A stretch of 64,000 nt of DNA from Eutreptiella sp. 'Long Island Sound 2002' (lineage: Eukaryota > Euglenozoa > Euglenophyceae > Eutreptiales > Eutreptiaceae): NCBI GenBank assembly GCA_964036045.1, contig OZ038391.1:42171621-42235620 (forward strand), written 5' to 3'. Of this stretch, positions 32,130 through 44,900 are shown piece after piece. Made by a program: the position numbers and the translations under genes. The notes under the pieces are model-generated. The model had not been told where the DNA came from and made no database searches. It saw only the letters and a program-made list of their open reading frames with translations. How positions within the stretch are numbered: position 1 is the first letter of the stretch; each line of letters begins with the position of its first letter.

Positions 32130-33555
32130 CAGCCCTTGCACTGCGCGCGCACTGCGCGCTACTTTTTAGAACAGGTTCCCCCTGAAGAGTCCCGAAGCAA
32201 ATCCCTTCCAAATGTCCTTATATCACCCCCGCCTCAGGAGCATGTCCCATTGTAGACCCTGGGAGACCTCCTTCAGTGGGGGCAGGAGGTGGTCCATCTT
32301 CCACGAATGAGGGTGGAAGGATGGACCCGGGGTTGATGGGTATGGCCGTCTAGCATAGCCCCGCTGCCAACCGTCCCGGGATGATGGCATGGTACGTCTT
32401 GGCTAGCATGAAGGATCCTTGGCGTTGATCAAGCCCGTGAGGTCACCTTCGATTATAGTAGCTGGATTGTCCCTTGGCCTTGATCATGATCTTGAGTCCG
32501 ACATCAGCAGTGCCTCCTCGGGGTCCCCATGATGGGGGGAAAACAACATGGATACATCAGTCCTGCATTCTCGAGGTCCCATGGTGGGGAGAAATCAACC
32601 TAGGAAACAATGGCTGTGGTGGAAATGAGCAAAAAAGTGTGAAAAAAGGTGGAAATGGGTGAAACTAGGTGAAAATCCAAAAATGCCATACCCCCAATGT
32701 GGAAGAAGTATCAAAACCTACTCCCAAACAATAATGATGCCCCCCTAGTGTCACAAAATATGGGTCTCTAGTACGGTCACACGCCCAAATAGTTGCAGTG
32801 CGCGCGCACTGCGCTAAGTGCGCCCCCTATGGAAGAGCCGACATGGTGTGAGGTCCCTGCCAGGGCCTTGGTTCTCTCCCTGTTGAAAGAGTAGTGGCGT
32901 AAATTCATCAGACGGCATCAGAGGGTTGGGCTTCAGCCCCGTTTTTGGAGTTGCATCGCAGACCCCCCCCCCAATCTGGAGGCGATCGGAGGGGTGTGTG
33001 AGGCATTTGTACCGGTCGCTTCAGGGTGAGGTACAAAGGAGAGGACAGCCGTCCATGCTCCGCCAAGTGGTCCGCTCTGTCATTTCCTTCTAATTCCGCA
33101 TGGCTGGGTACTTTAACCCACAGAAAAGAGGCCAGATGGGCCAGTAGAAGGTACAGGGGGGGGGGGCAAAATCGAAAAAAATCATTGGGGGATATTTTTG
33201 TCTCCCAAAATGATGATTTTACAAGTGGTTAGACATCCAATGTTGTGTTTTGGGGTATGCCACGCGAATGACTCCAGAAAAGGGGGATATAGGGGGCGTT
33301 TTTGCACAGCGCGCGCACAGCGCCAATTATTACGGTGATTATCCAGGTAACAACCCTGAAAACCACCCACCTGCGGAATCATGCACAATCATTGCCATGG
33401 GTCCCAGGGACCTAAATTTTGCCCCCTATAGCCCCGTCCACTGCAGCAGCCATTCAATGACGTCCTTTCAATCTTCTGAACTTACCGAACTCCCGGTGGT
33501 GGAGAACAGCCAACTTTTCGCACAGCGCGTGCACAGCGCGCGCACAGCGCACGGT
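32130..33555. repeat. Cluster of a GC-palindromic dispersed motif
   Basis: Variants of GCACAGCGCGCGCACAGCGC occur near 32137, 32797, 33304 and 33517. Relatives are at 61427, 61716 and 61925, with shorter ones at 28478 and 29948. The 33304 and 61427 copies also share a following CCCTGAAAACCACC/CCCTCAAAACCACC block, so this is an element and not just GC-rich chance. Nothing coding is seen in this stretch. Confidence 0.55.
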
Positions 33556-33808
33556 ACGCCCCCATATGGCGCCTGTGCGTGCACTTGATAACAACCTCTC
33601 TTTGAGGTGATTGAATCAGGCACAATAAATGTCACATTTGTTGTGCAATTTGAATGAGCAGATTTGGTTTTGTGTTGTGTGCTGTGCAGGGAGGATTTTG
33701 GGGTTGATTTGGCTGGTGGGGTGGCGATTTTCTGAGTAAGTGGCTGGTAAACACAGCTTGGCAGGCACTACTTAAGTGCACTCTGCAAGGGAAATATACG
33801 GAAGGAAA

Positions 33809-34560
33809 TCATATTAAGGAGCAATAGTCCATGGGGCTTCTGCCCATTCCATCACCCAGATTCACCCAAGGGGCATCTGCAAGGGAAATATATGCAAAAT
33901 GCCGTACCCCGCTCCCCTCCTGCTGTATGACAGGGTGCCGTCTCTTCTTTTGGTCCAATATGGCCTCCCTGATACTTGTCTTATTGTTAGGCCTGTTTTG
34001 ACGGTATAAACCACCATATCCTTCTGACAGGCCCAGCAGTCCTGCCACGGTGCAGGAGGTTACCTGTCCTCTTTGGAGCTCCATCAGTGCACTGGGCTTG
34101 GGAGGCTCAGCCCGGTACGACCTGATACAAATTCGACTTTCCTTTTGGAACTACAGTTGGGAAGGAGCCACCTGCTGGTGCATTCACACCTGCTGGTGGG
34201 TCCGTTCCAACAGGGCATATCGGAGTTGTTGGTTGCCTCCCTCACAAGCCCTGTGGTGCGTTGGTCTTTGCCACCATCAATACGGCATTGGATTTTGGCT
34301 GATAGTTCACCTGTTGGTCCACACTGTATCTCTGTAGTATCTCTTTGTGCTGCCAGTCTGAGAGGCCTAACTAGTTCCTCTAACTGCATCCTGTCCAAAA
34401 TAACCGAGGTTCCGCCACTTGTCGCTTGAACCCTGACGTTCAAAGCTGCAACTAATGCTACACTGTGGATCTTCCCCCTGGCTTCATGAACACCCAGACC
34501 CAAGTGATTACATATCCCTCGCGGCCATGCTTGACCAGAAGGGGGAGTGGGGCGGGGCAC
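33809..34560 (-). pseudogene. Transposon-like ORF remnant, minus strand
   Basis: Two overlapping minus-strand frames (34560-34084 and 34084-33809) together look like broken coding sequence: ATNNSDMPCWNGPTSR in the first, GLLGLSEGYGGLYRQ and a KKRRHPV patch in the second. The first contains the repeat shared with 27272-27545, which argues for a mobile origin. It might be the N-terminal part of the 30.1-kb transposase family, but I see no motif that proves this. Confidence 0.3.
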
Positions 34561-34594
34561 GGGGGCGATCTGAAGGATGTGCTTTGGGGCTTTT

Positions 34595-35639
34595 CTAGGA
34601 GAAGGCTAATGTTGGAACTAAAGTCCAGGACTCCTCCCAGAAGTAGCGCGCCGGGGAAATATTCCAGTCAACCCTTTTTAGCCAATGCAGTGCACGCAAT
34701 CCTGGGCGATGGGGCGGTCCCCCGGAGCTGATGAGGAGCATTGATAAGGCTGAATTGGGATGGGAGGGGGTGGGCAGGGCAGGGGGAAGGGCATCATGGT
34801 TGTTCCTGACACACAAAAGACCATGTGCAGGTGGGTGGGTGGTCGAAGGAACAGTATTGCAACAGATCCACAGGAATCTAGACTGTTTCGGGTACTGCGA
34901 GCACAGGCAAAGGCAAGCACCCGGCGCACGATCCAGCCTGCAGATATTCCACTTTTCCAATGTCCGTGGATGCTTGATATCCCCCCCGACCCGCCCTTGT
35001 TGGTAGCAAAAGTCCAGGGCATCACCACATCCCGTGTGATTCACAGGGCGGGTCAGCCCATCATACATTGGTGTCGACCACACCATGACATTCATGGCCA
35101 GCGAACCGCTGGGAGTGGTGGATGATATGCTCGCCTCCTCCCATGCTACGCCGGAGTAGGTCCTGTCCAGAACAACCAGCGTGGTGCTGGGACAGCTTTC
35201 AGAGCGGTGCAGCAGTGACACGGGGCATGCGTGTGGAGGACTCTGAACGTTGGCCCGATGGGTGTGGGGGATGCCCAGTCCCCCTGTTCTGCATCGTGGG
35301 GCTGGGGGACTCCCAGTCCCCCTACCGCATGGCCCAGTGGGTGTGGGGGACTGCCCATCCCCTAGCGCTACGGTTGGGGATTGTGACGGGCCAACGCTGG
35401 GGATCTGTTGCCGGAGGTCATCTATTGGCATGTGCCAGGCATGTCACATAGACACCGGCTGAAACAGCGGAAGCGGAGCAGTGTACCGGGTAGACATTAG
35501 GGTCCTCACAGCGCCCTCGACTTTGGCCCGGAGAGGGCAGACGGCACCAGTTGTTGTTGCAGTTGGGGCTGCGCGAGTCGACTGCTGTGCGGGCTCATTT
35601 CGTCAGGCTTATCGCGGCTTTCTGCCAGAGTGTGTGGTG
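34595..35639. other. Unassigned region with an open minus-strand frame and a short minisatellite
   Basis: A 278-codon frame on the minus strand (35431-34595) matches nothing I recognise. Part of it is produced by a 40-60-bp minisatellite at 35262-35375 built on GTGGGGGA...CCCAGTCCCCCT. I do not call a gene. Confidence 0.3.
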
Positions 35640-35916
35640 GATGAAGTGGGTGTGGGCAGGCCCCGGGGGGGCGACTACAACCGGTCCTGATGCGACACCC
35701 CCCCCCCCCCAGCTATCTGTCAAAACTTGGAGGGGGGGGGCAGTTTGGGGGGGGGTCCAGCCGGGGGTCGGGGGGGGGGGTCAAGCCGGGGGTCCGGGGG
35801 GGGGGGGGGGGTCAAGCCGGGGGTCGGGGGGGGGGGGGTCCAACCGGGGGTCGGGGGGGGGTCTGGCCGGGGGTCAGGGGGGTGTCCAGCCAGGGGTGAG
35901 GGGGGGGGGGGGGGTT
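35640..35916. repeat. Dispersed C/G-tract repeat and G-rich minisatellite abutting the macrosatellite
   Basis: 35656-35730 (GGGGGGGCGACTACAACCGG, then CTGATGCGAC, a C-run and CTATCTGTCAAAACTTGG) recurs at 56060-56125. From 35735 to 35915 follow about six imperfect units of GTCCAGCCGGGGGTC plus a run of 7-17 G. Each unit has enough G-runs to form a G-quadruplex. Confidence 0.8.
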
Positions 35917-35921
35917 TGGGT

Positions 35922-38900
35922 TATGGTTAAGGTCACCGAGCTGGTGGAACCAGTCTTGGTTTTATAACCCTTTTTAGGGTCTAGGGTGGACCTACCAGGT
36001 TTAGCAGCAGCAGCAGCAGCAGCAGCAAGAAGCAAGCAGCAAGCAGCAAGCAGCACGCGCGAAATGGGTAAAAATCAGAACTCCGTCGTGGTGCTTCGGA
36101 TTCGGCTGAAATTTTGGTGGATGATACCTATGGGTGTGAGGGACAACCACACAAAGTATGAGCCAGAAACTCAACGGTGGCGGCCGGGAACGGGTGTCGC
36201 AAGTGGCGGACCTCAGTTTCAAAAACTGCAGTTTAGGGCCAAAAACAGCCATTTTTGGGCCAAAACAGCCCTAGAAGCCTTTCAAAACGGCCAAACGAAG
36301 GGAAACGGTGGGTACACTCCATGTGCGGCTTGACTTTCTTGTGTCAACGAGTCCTTTGCGGCCCTCTAACTCCACCATATGTCCCGGAAACGGCCCAAAA
36401 AGGCCCCCAGAAGCCCCAAATTTTGTGCAGATTGGCCGGCGGCAGCCACAAACCAAGAATAGGCCATATCTTTGGCTACATGGCTCAAAATGCGATTCTG
36501 AGGGCACCTAGTCCACCCGCAACCCCCCACTTTTTGTGGTTTCCACGCCTCAGAATTGCCCAAATGGACGCCTAGACCCCCGTACCTAGGTCCACTAGGC
36601 TGCGGCAAGCTGCAAGCTCAAGCCCAAACAAGTGGGTGCCCAAATGGGTCACTATGGTCCAATAGGGGCAAAAAGATGACTTTTCTCAAAAATGATCCTA
36701 GACCATGTGTGATGCTAAAACAAGTGTTTTTGGACTGTTTTGAGCTTGTGGTGGGCAATTTTGGTCCTCCGAAAATCCCAAAATGCCTTGAAGATGCGCT
36801 GTTTTGGGACCAAAAATGGGTCAATAATGGGTCAAAAACGCATTTTTCCAAAACTCATCCTACACCATTTGGGGTGGCCAAACGGGTGAAATGAGCCCAT
36901 TTTGAGGCCATTTTGGGGCATTTTGGCCCCTCACAAGTCCACAAGAGCCTTGAAAGTGGGCCTTGTGGTGAGGGGGATCACTTGCAAGCTAATTCCACTT
37001 TGTCAACGGCCTTCAATGTGTGACTCATTGGTGTCCCTCACCATTCATATGTAATGTTCCTTCCCCCACCAGCTCGGTCCCAATATTCAGTCTTGATTAG
37101 CCCTAGGGTTAGGGTCACCGAGCTGGTGGAACCAGTCTTGGTTTTATAACCCTTTTTAGGGTCTAGGGTGGACCTACCAGGTTTAGCAGCAGCAGCAGCA
37201 AGCAGCAGCAAGCAGCAGCAAGCAGCAAGCAAGCAGCAGCACGCGCGAAATGGGGAAAAATCAGAACTCCGTCGTGGTGCTTCGGATTCGGCTGAAATTT
37301 TGGTGCATGATACCTATGGGTGTGAGGGACAACCACACAAAGTATGAGCCAGAAACTCAACGGTGGCGGCCGGGAACGGGTGTCGCAAGTGGCGGACCTC
37401 AGTTTCAAAAACTGCAGTTTAGGGCCAAAACAGCCATTTTTTGGGCCAAAACAGCCCTAGAACCCATTCAAAACGGCCAAACAAAGGGAAAGTGTGGGTA
37501 CACTCCATGTGCGGCTTGACTTTCCCATGTCAACGAGCCCTTTGCGGCCCTCTAACTCCACCATATGTCCTTGAAACGGCCCAAAAAGGCCCCCAGAAGC
37601 CCCAAATTTTGTGCACATTGGCTGGCGACAGCCACAAACCAAGAGCAGGCCATATCTTTGGCTACATGGCTGAAAACGCGATTCCGAGGGCACCTAGTCC
37701 ACCCGCAACCCCCCACTTTTTGTGGTTTCCACGCCTCAGAATTGCCCAAATGGACGCCTAGACCCCCGTACCCAGGCCCACTAGGCTGCGGCAAGCTGCA
37801 AGCTCAAGCCCAAACAGGTGGGTGCCCAAATGGGTCAATATGGTCCAATGGGGCAGAAAAATGACTTTTCTCAAAAATGATCCTAGACCATGTGTGATGC
37901 TAAAGCAAGTGTTTTTGGACCGTTTTGAGCTTGTGGTGGCCCATTTTGGTCCTCCGAAAATCCCAAAATGCCTTGAAGATGCGCTGTTTTGGGACCAAAA
38001 ATGGGTCGAAAATGGGTCAAAAACGCATTTTTCCAAAACTCATCCTAGACCATTTGGGGTGGCCAAACGGGTGAAATGAGCCCATTTTGAGGCCATTTTG
38101 GGGCATTTTGGCCCCTCACAAGTCCACAAAAGCCTTGAAAGTGGGCCTTGTGGTGAGGGGGATCACTTGCAAGCTAATTCCACTTTGTCAACGGCCTTCA
38201 ATGTGTGACTCATTGGTGTCCCTCACCATTCATATGTAATGTTCCTTCCCCCACCAGCTCGGTCCCAATATTCAGTCTTGATTAGCCCTAGGGTTAGGGT
38301 CACCGAGCTGGTGGAACCAGTCTTGGTTTTATAACCCTTTTTAGGGTCTAGGGTGGACCTACCAGGTTTAGCAGCAGCAGCAGCAAGCAGCAGCAAGCAG
38401 CAGCAAGCAGCAAGCAAGCAGCAGCACGCGCGAAATGGGGAAAAATCAGAACTCCGTCGTGGTGCTTCGGATTCGGCTGAAATTTTGGTGCATGATACCT
38501 ATGGGTGTGAGGGACAACCACACAAAGTATGAGCCAGAAACTCAACGGTGGCGGCCGGGAACGGGTGTCGCAAGTGGCGGACCTCAGTTTCAAAAACTGC
38601 AGTTTAGGGCCAAAACAGCCATTTTTTGGGCCAAAACAGCCCTAGAACCCATTCAAAACGGCCAAACAAAGGGAAAGTGTGGGTACACTCCATGTGCGGC
38701 TTGACTTTCCCATGTCAACGAGCCCTTTGCGGCCCTCTAACTCCACCATATGTCCTTGAAACGGCCCAAAAAGGCCCCCAGAAGCCCCAAATTTTGTGCA
38801 GATTGGCTGGCGACAGCCACAAACCAAGAGCAGGCCATATCTTTGGCTACATGGCTGAAAACGCGATTCCGAGGGCACCTAGTCCACCCGCAACCCCCCA

Positions 38901-41900
38901 CTTTTTGTGGTTTCCACGCCTCAGAATTGCCCAAATGGACGCCTAGACCCCCGTACCCAGGCCCACTAGGCTGCGGCAAGCTGCAAGCTCAAGCCCAAAC
39001 AGGTGGGTGCCCAAATGGGTCAATATGGTCCAATGGGGCAGAAAAATGACTTTTCTCAAAAATGATCCTAGACCATGTGTGATGCTAAAGCAAGTGTTTT
39101 TGGACTGTTTTGAGCTTGTGGTGGCCCATTTTGGTCCTCCGAAAATCCCAAAATGCCTTGAAGATGCGCTGTTTTGGGACCAAAAATGGGTCGAAAATGG
39201 GTCAAAAACGCATTTTTCCAAAACTCATCCTAGACCATTTGGGGTGCACAAACGGGTGAAATGAGCCCATTTTGAGGCCATTTTGGGGCATTTTGGCCCC
39301 TCACAAGTCCACAAAAGCCTTGAAAGTGGGCCTTGTGGTGAAGGGGATCACTTGCAAGCTAATTCCACTTTGTCAACGGCCTTCAATGTGTGACTCATTG
39401 GTGTCCCTCACCATTCATATGTAATGTTCCTTCCCCCACCAGCTCGGTCCCAATATTCAGTCTTGATTAGCCCTAGGGTTAGGGTCACCGAGCTGGTGGA
39501 ACCAGTCTTGGTTTTATAACCCTTTTTAGGGTCTAGGGTGGACCTACGAGGTTTAGCAGCAGCAGCAGCAAGCAGCAAGCAGCAAGCAGCAGCAAGCAGC
39601 ACGCGCGAAATGGGGAAAAATCAGAACTCCGTCGTGGTGCTTCGGATTCGGCTGAAATTTTGGTGGACGATACCTATGGGTGTGAGGGACAACCACACAA
39701 AGTATGAGCCAGAAACTCAACGGTGGCGGCCGGGAACGGGTGTCGCAAGTGGCGGACCTCAGTTTCAAAAACTGCAGTTTAGGGCCAAAAACAGCCATTT
39801 TTTGGGCCAAAACAGCCCTAGAACCCATTCAAAACGGCCAAACAAAAGGAAAGTGTGGGTACACTCCATGTGCGGCTTGACTTTCTTGTGTCAACGAGCC
39901 CTTTGCGGCCCTCTAACTCCACCATATGTCCCGGAAACGGCCCCAAAAAGGCCCCCAGAAGCCCCAAATTTTGTGCAGATTGGCTGGCGACAGCCACAAA
40001 CCAAGAGCAGGCCATATCTTTGGCTACATGGCTGAAAACGCGATTCCGAGGGCACCTAGTCCACCCGCAACCCCCCACTTTTTGTGGTTTCCACGCCTCA
40101 GAATTGCCCAAATGGACGCCTAGACCCCCGTACCCAGGCCCACTAGGCTGCGGCAAGCTGCAAGCTCAAGCCCAAACAGGTGGGTGCCCAAATGGGTCAA
40201 TATGGTCCAATGGGGCAGAAAAATGACTTTTCTCAAAAATGATCCTAGACCATGTGTGATGCTAAAGCAAGTGTTTTTGGACCGTTTTGAGCTTGTGGTG
40301 GCCCATTTTGGTCCTCCGAAAATCCCAAAATGCCTTGAAGATGCGCTGTTTTGGGACCAAAAATGGGTCGAAAATGGGTCAAAAACGCATTTTTCCAAAA
40401 CTCATCCTAGACCATTTGGGGTGCACAAACGGGTGAAATGAGCCCATTTTGAGGCCATTTTGGGGCATTTTGGCCCCTCACAAGTCCACAAAAGCCTTGA
40501 AAGTGGGCCTTGTGGTGAAGGGGATCACTTGCAAGCTAATTCCACTTTGTCAACGGCCTTCAATGTGTGACTCATTGGTGTCCCTCACCATTCATATGTA
40601 ATGTTCCTTCCCCCACCAGCTCGGTCCCAATATTCAGTCTTGATTAGCCCTAGGGTTAGGGTCACCGAGCTGGTGGAACCAGTCTTGGTTTTATAACCCT
40701 TTTTAGGGTCTAGGGTGGACCTACGAGGTTTAGCAGCAGCAGCAGCAAGCAGCAAGCAGCAAGCAGCAGCACGCGCGAAATGGGGAAAAATCAGAACTCC
40801 GTCGTGGTGCTTCGGATTCGGCTGAAATTTTGGTGGATGATACCTATGGGTGTGAGGGACAACCACACAAAGTATGAGCCAGAAACTCAACGGTGGCGGC
40901 CGGGAACGGGTGTCGCAAGTGGCGGACCTCAGTTTCAAAAACTGCAGTTTAGGGCCAAAACAGCCATTTTTTGGGCCAAAACAGCCCTAGAACCCATTCA
41001 AAACGGCCAAACAAAGGGAAAGTGTGGGTACACTCCATGTGCGGCTTGACTTTCTTGTGTCAACGAGCCCTTTGCGGCCCTCTAACTCCACCATATGTCC
41101 CGGAAACGGCCCAAAAAGGCCCCCAGAAGCCCCAAATTTTGTGCAGATTGGCTGGCGACAGCCACAAACCAAGAGCAGGCCATATCTTTGGCTACATGGC
41201 TGAAAACGCGATTCCGAGGGCACCTAGTCCACCCGCAACCCCCCACTTTTTGTGGTTTCCACGCCTCAGAATTGCCCAAATGGACGCCTAGACCCCCGTA
41301 CCCAGGCCCACTAGGCTGCGGCAAGCTGCAAGCTCAAGCCCAAACAGGTGGGTGCCCAAATGGGTCAATATGGTCCAATGGGGCAGAAAAATGACTTTTC
41401 TCAAAAATGATCCTAGACCATGTGTGATGCTAAAGCAAGTGTTTTTGGACCGTTTTGAGCTTGTGGTGGCCCATTTTGGTCCTCCGAAAATCCCAAAATG
41501 CCTTGAAGATGCGCTGTTTTGGGACCAAAAATGGGTCGAAAATGGGTCAAAAACGCATTTTTCCAAAACTCATCCTAGACCATTTGGGGTGCACAAACGG
41601 GTGAAATGAGCCCATTTTGAGGCCATTTTGGGGCATTTTGGCCCCTCACAAGTCCACAAAAGCCTTGAAAGTGGGCCTTGTGGTGAAGGGGATCACTTGC
41701 AAGCTAATTCCACTTTGTCAACGGCCTTCAATGTGTGACTCATTGGTGTCCCTCACCATTCATATGTAATGTTCCTTCCCCCACCAGCTCGGTCCCAATA
41801 TTCAGTCTTGATTAGCCCTAGGGTTAGGGTCACCGAGCTGGTGGAACCAGTCTTGGTTTTATAACCCTTTTTAGGGTCTAGGGTGGACCTACGAGGTTTA

Positions 41901-44900
41901 GCAGCAGCAGCAGCAAGCAGCAAGCAGCAGCAAGCAGCACGCGCGAAATGGGGAAAAATCAGAACTCCGTCGTGGTGCTTCGGATTCGGCTGAAATTTTG
42001 GTGGATGATACCTATGGGTGTGAGGGACAACCACACAAAGTATGAGCCAGAAACTCAACGGTGGCGGCCGGGAACGGGTGTCGCAAGTGGCGGACCTCAG
42101 TTTCAAAAACTGCAGTTTAGGGCCAAAAACAGCCATTTTTTGGGCCAAAACAGCCCTAGAACCCATTCAAAACGGCCAAACAAAGGGAAAGTGTGGGTAC
42201 ACTCCATGTGCGGCTTGACTTTCTTGTGTCAACGAGCCCTTTGCGGCCCTCTAACTCCACCATATGTCCCGGAAACGGCCCAAAAAGGCCCCCAGAAGCC
42301 CCAAATTTTGTGCAGATTGGCTGGCGACAGCCACAAACCAAGAGCAGGCCATATCTTTGGCTACATGGCTGAAAACGCGATTCCGAGGGCACCTAGTCCA
42401 CCCGCAACCCCCCACTTTTTGTGGTTTCCACGCCTCAGAATTGCCCAAATGGACGCCTAGACCCCCGTACCCAGGCCCACTAGGCTGCGGCAAGCTGCAA
42501 GCTCAAGCCCAAACAGGTGGGTGCCCAAATGGGTCAATATGGTCCAATGGGGCAGAAAAATGACTTTTCTCAAAAATGATCCTAGACCATGTGTGATGCT
42601 AAAGCAAGTGTTTTTGGACTGTTTTGAGCTTGTGGTGGCCCATTTTGGTCCTCCGAAAATCCCAAAATGCCTTGAAGATGCGCTGTTTTGGGACCAAAAA
42701 TGGGTCGAAAATGGGTCAAAAACGCATTTTTCCAAAACTCATCCTAGACCATTTGGGGTGCACAAACGGGTGAAATGAGCCCATTTTGAGGCCATTTTGG
42801 GGCATTTTGGCCCCTCACAAGTCCACAAAAGCCTTGAAAGTGGGCCTTGTGGTGAAGGGGATCACTTGCAAGCTAATTCCACTTTGTCAACGGCCTTCAA
42901 TGTGTGACTCATTGGTGTCCCTCACCATTCATATGTAATGTTCCTTCCCCCACCAGCTCGGTCCCAATATTCAGTCTTGATTAGCCCTAGGGTTAGGGTC
43001 ACCGAGCTGGTGGAACCAGTCTTGGTTTTATAACCCTTTTTAGGGTCTAGGGTGGACCTACGAGGTTTAGCAGCAGCAGCAGCAAGCAGCAAGCAGCAAG
43101 CAGCAGCAAGCAGCACGCGCGAAATGGGGAAAAATCAGAACTCCGTCGTGGTGCTTCGGATTCGGCTGAAATTTTGGTGGATGATACCTATGGGTGTGAG
43201 GGACAACCACACAAAGTATGAGCCAGAAACTCAACGGTGGCGGCCGGGAACGGGTGTCGCAAGTGGCGGACCTCAGTTTCAAAAACTGCAGTTTAGGGCC
43301 AAAAACAGCCATTTTTTGGGCCAAAACAGCCCTAGAACCCATTCAAAACGGCCAAACAAAAGGAAAGTGTGGGTACACTCCATGTGCGGCTTGACTTTCT
43401 TGTGTCAACGAGCCCTTTGCGGCCCTCTAACTCCACCATATGTCCCGGAAACGGCCCAAAAAGGCCCCCAGAAGCCCCAAATTTTGTGCAGATTGGCTGG
43501 CGACAGCCACAAACCAAGAGCAGGCCATATCTTTGGCTACATGGCTGAAAACGCGATTCCGAGGGCACCTAGTCCACCCGCAACCCCCCACTTTTTGTGG
43601 TTTCCACGCCTCAGAATTGCCCAAATGGACGCCTAGACCCCCGTACCCAGGCCCACTAGGCTGCGGCAAGCTGCAAGCTCAAGCCCAAACAGGTGGGTGC
43701 CCAAATGGGTCAATATGGTCCAATGGGGCAGAAAAATGACTTTTCTCAAAAATGATCCTAGACCATGTGTGATGCTAAAGCAAGTGTTTTTGGACCGTTT
43801 TGAGCTTGTGGTGGCCCATTTTGGTCCTCCGAAAATCCCAAAATGCCTTGAAGATGCGCTGTTTTGGGACCAAAAATGGGTCGAAAATGGGTCAAAAACG
43901 CATTTTTCCAAAACTCATCCTAGACCATTTGGGGTGCACAAACGGGTGAAATGAGCCCATTTTGAGGCCATTTTGGGGCATTTTGGCCCCTCACAAGTCC
44001 ACAAAAGCCTTGAAAGTGGGCCTTGTGGTGAAGGGGATCACTTGCAAGCTAATTCCACTTTGTCAACGGCCTTCAATGTGTGACTCATTGGTGTCCCTCA
44101 CCATTCATATGTAATGTTCCTTCCCCCACCAGCTCGGTCCCAATATTCAGTCTTGATTAGCCCTAGGGTTAGGGTCACCGAGCTGGTGGAACCAGTCTTG
44201 GTTTTATAACCCTTTTTAGGGTCTAGGGTGGACCTACGAGGTTTAGCAGCAGCAGCAGCAAGCAGCAAGCAGCAGCAAGCAGCACGCGCGAAATGGGGAA
44301 AAATCAGAACTCCGTCGTGGTGCTTCGGATTCGGCTGAAATTTTGGTGGATGATACCTATGGGTGTGAGGGACAACCACACAAAGTATGAGCCAGAAACT
44401 CAACGGTGGCGGCCGGGAACGGGTGTCGCAAGTGGCGGACCTCAGTTTCAAAAACTGCAGTTTAGGGCCAAAAACAGCCATTTTTTGGGCCAAAACAGCC
44501 CTAGAACCCATTCAAAACGGCCAAACAAAGGGAAAGTGTGGGTACACTCCATGTGCGGCTTGACTTTCTTGTGTCAACGAGCCCTTTGCGGCCCTCTAAC
44601 TCCACCATATGTCCCGGAAACGGCCCAAAAAGGCCCCCAGAAGCCCCAAATTTTGTGCAGATGGGCTGGCGACAGCCACAAACCAAGAGCAGGCCATATC
44701 TTTGGCTACATGGCTGAAAACGCGATTCCGAGGGCACCTAGTCCACCCGCAACCCCCCACTTTTTGTGGTTTCCACGCCTCAGAATTGCCCAAATGGACG
44801 CCTAGACCCCCGTACCCAGGCCCACTAGGCTGCGGCAAGCTGCAAGCTCAAGCCCAAACAGGTGGGTGCCCAAATGGGTCAATATGGTCCAATGGGGCAG

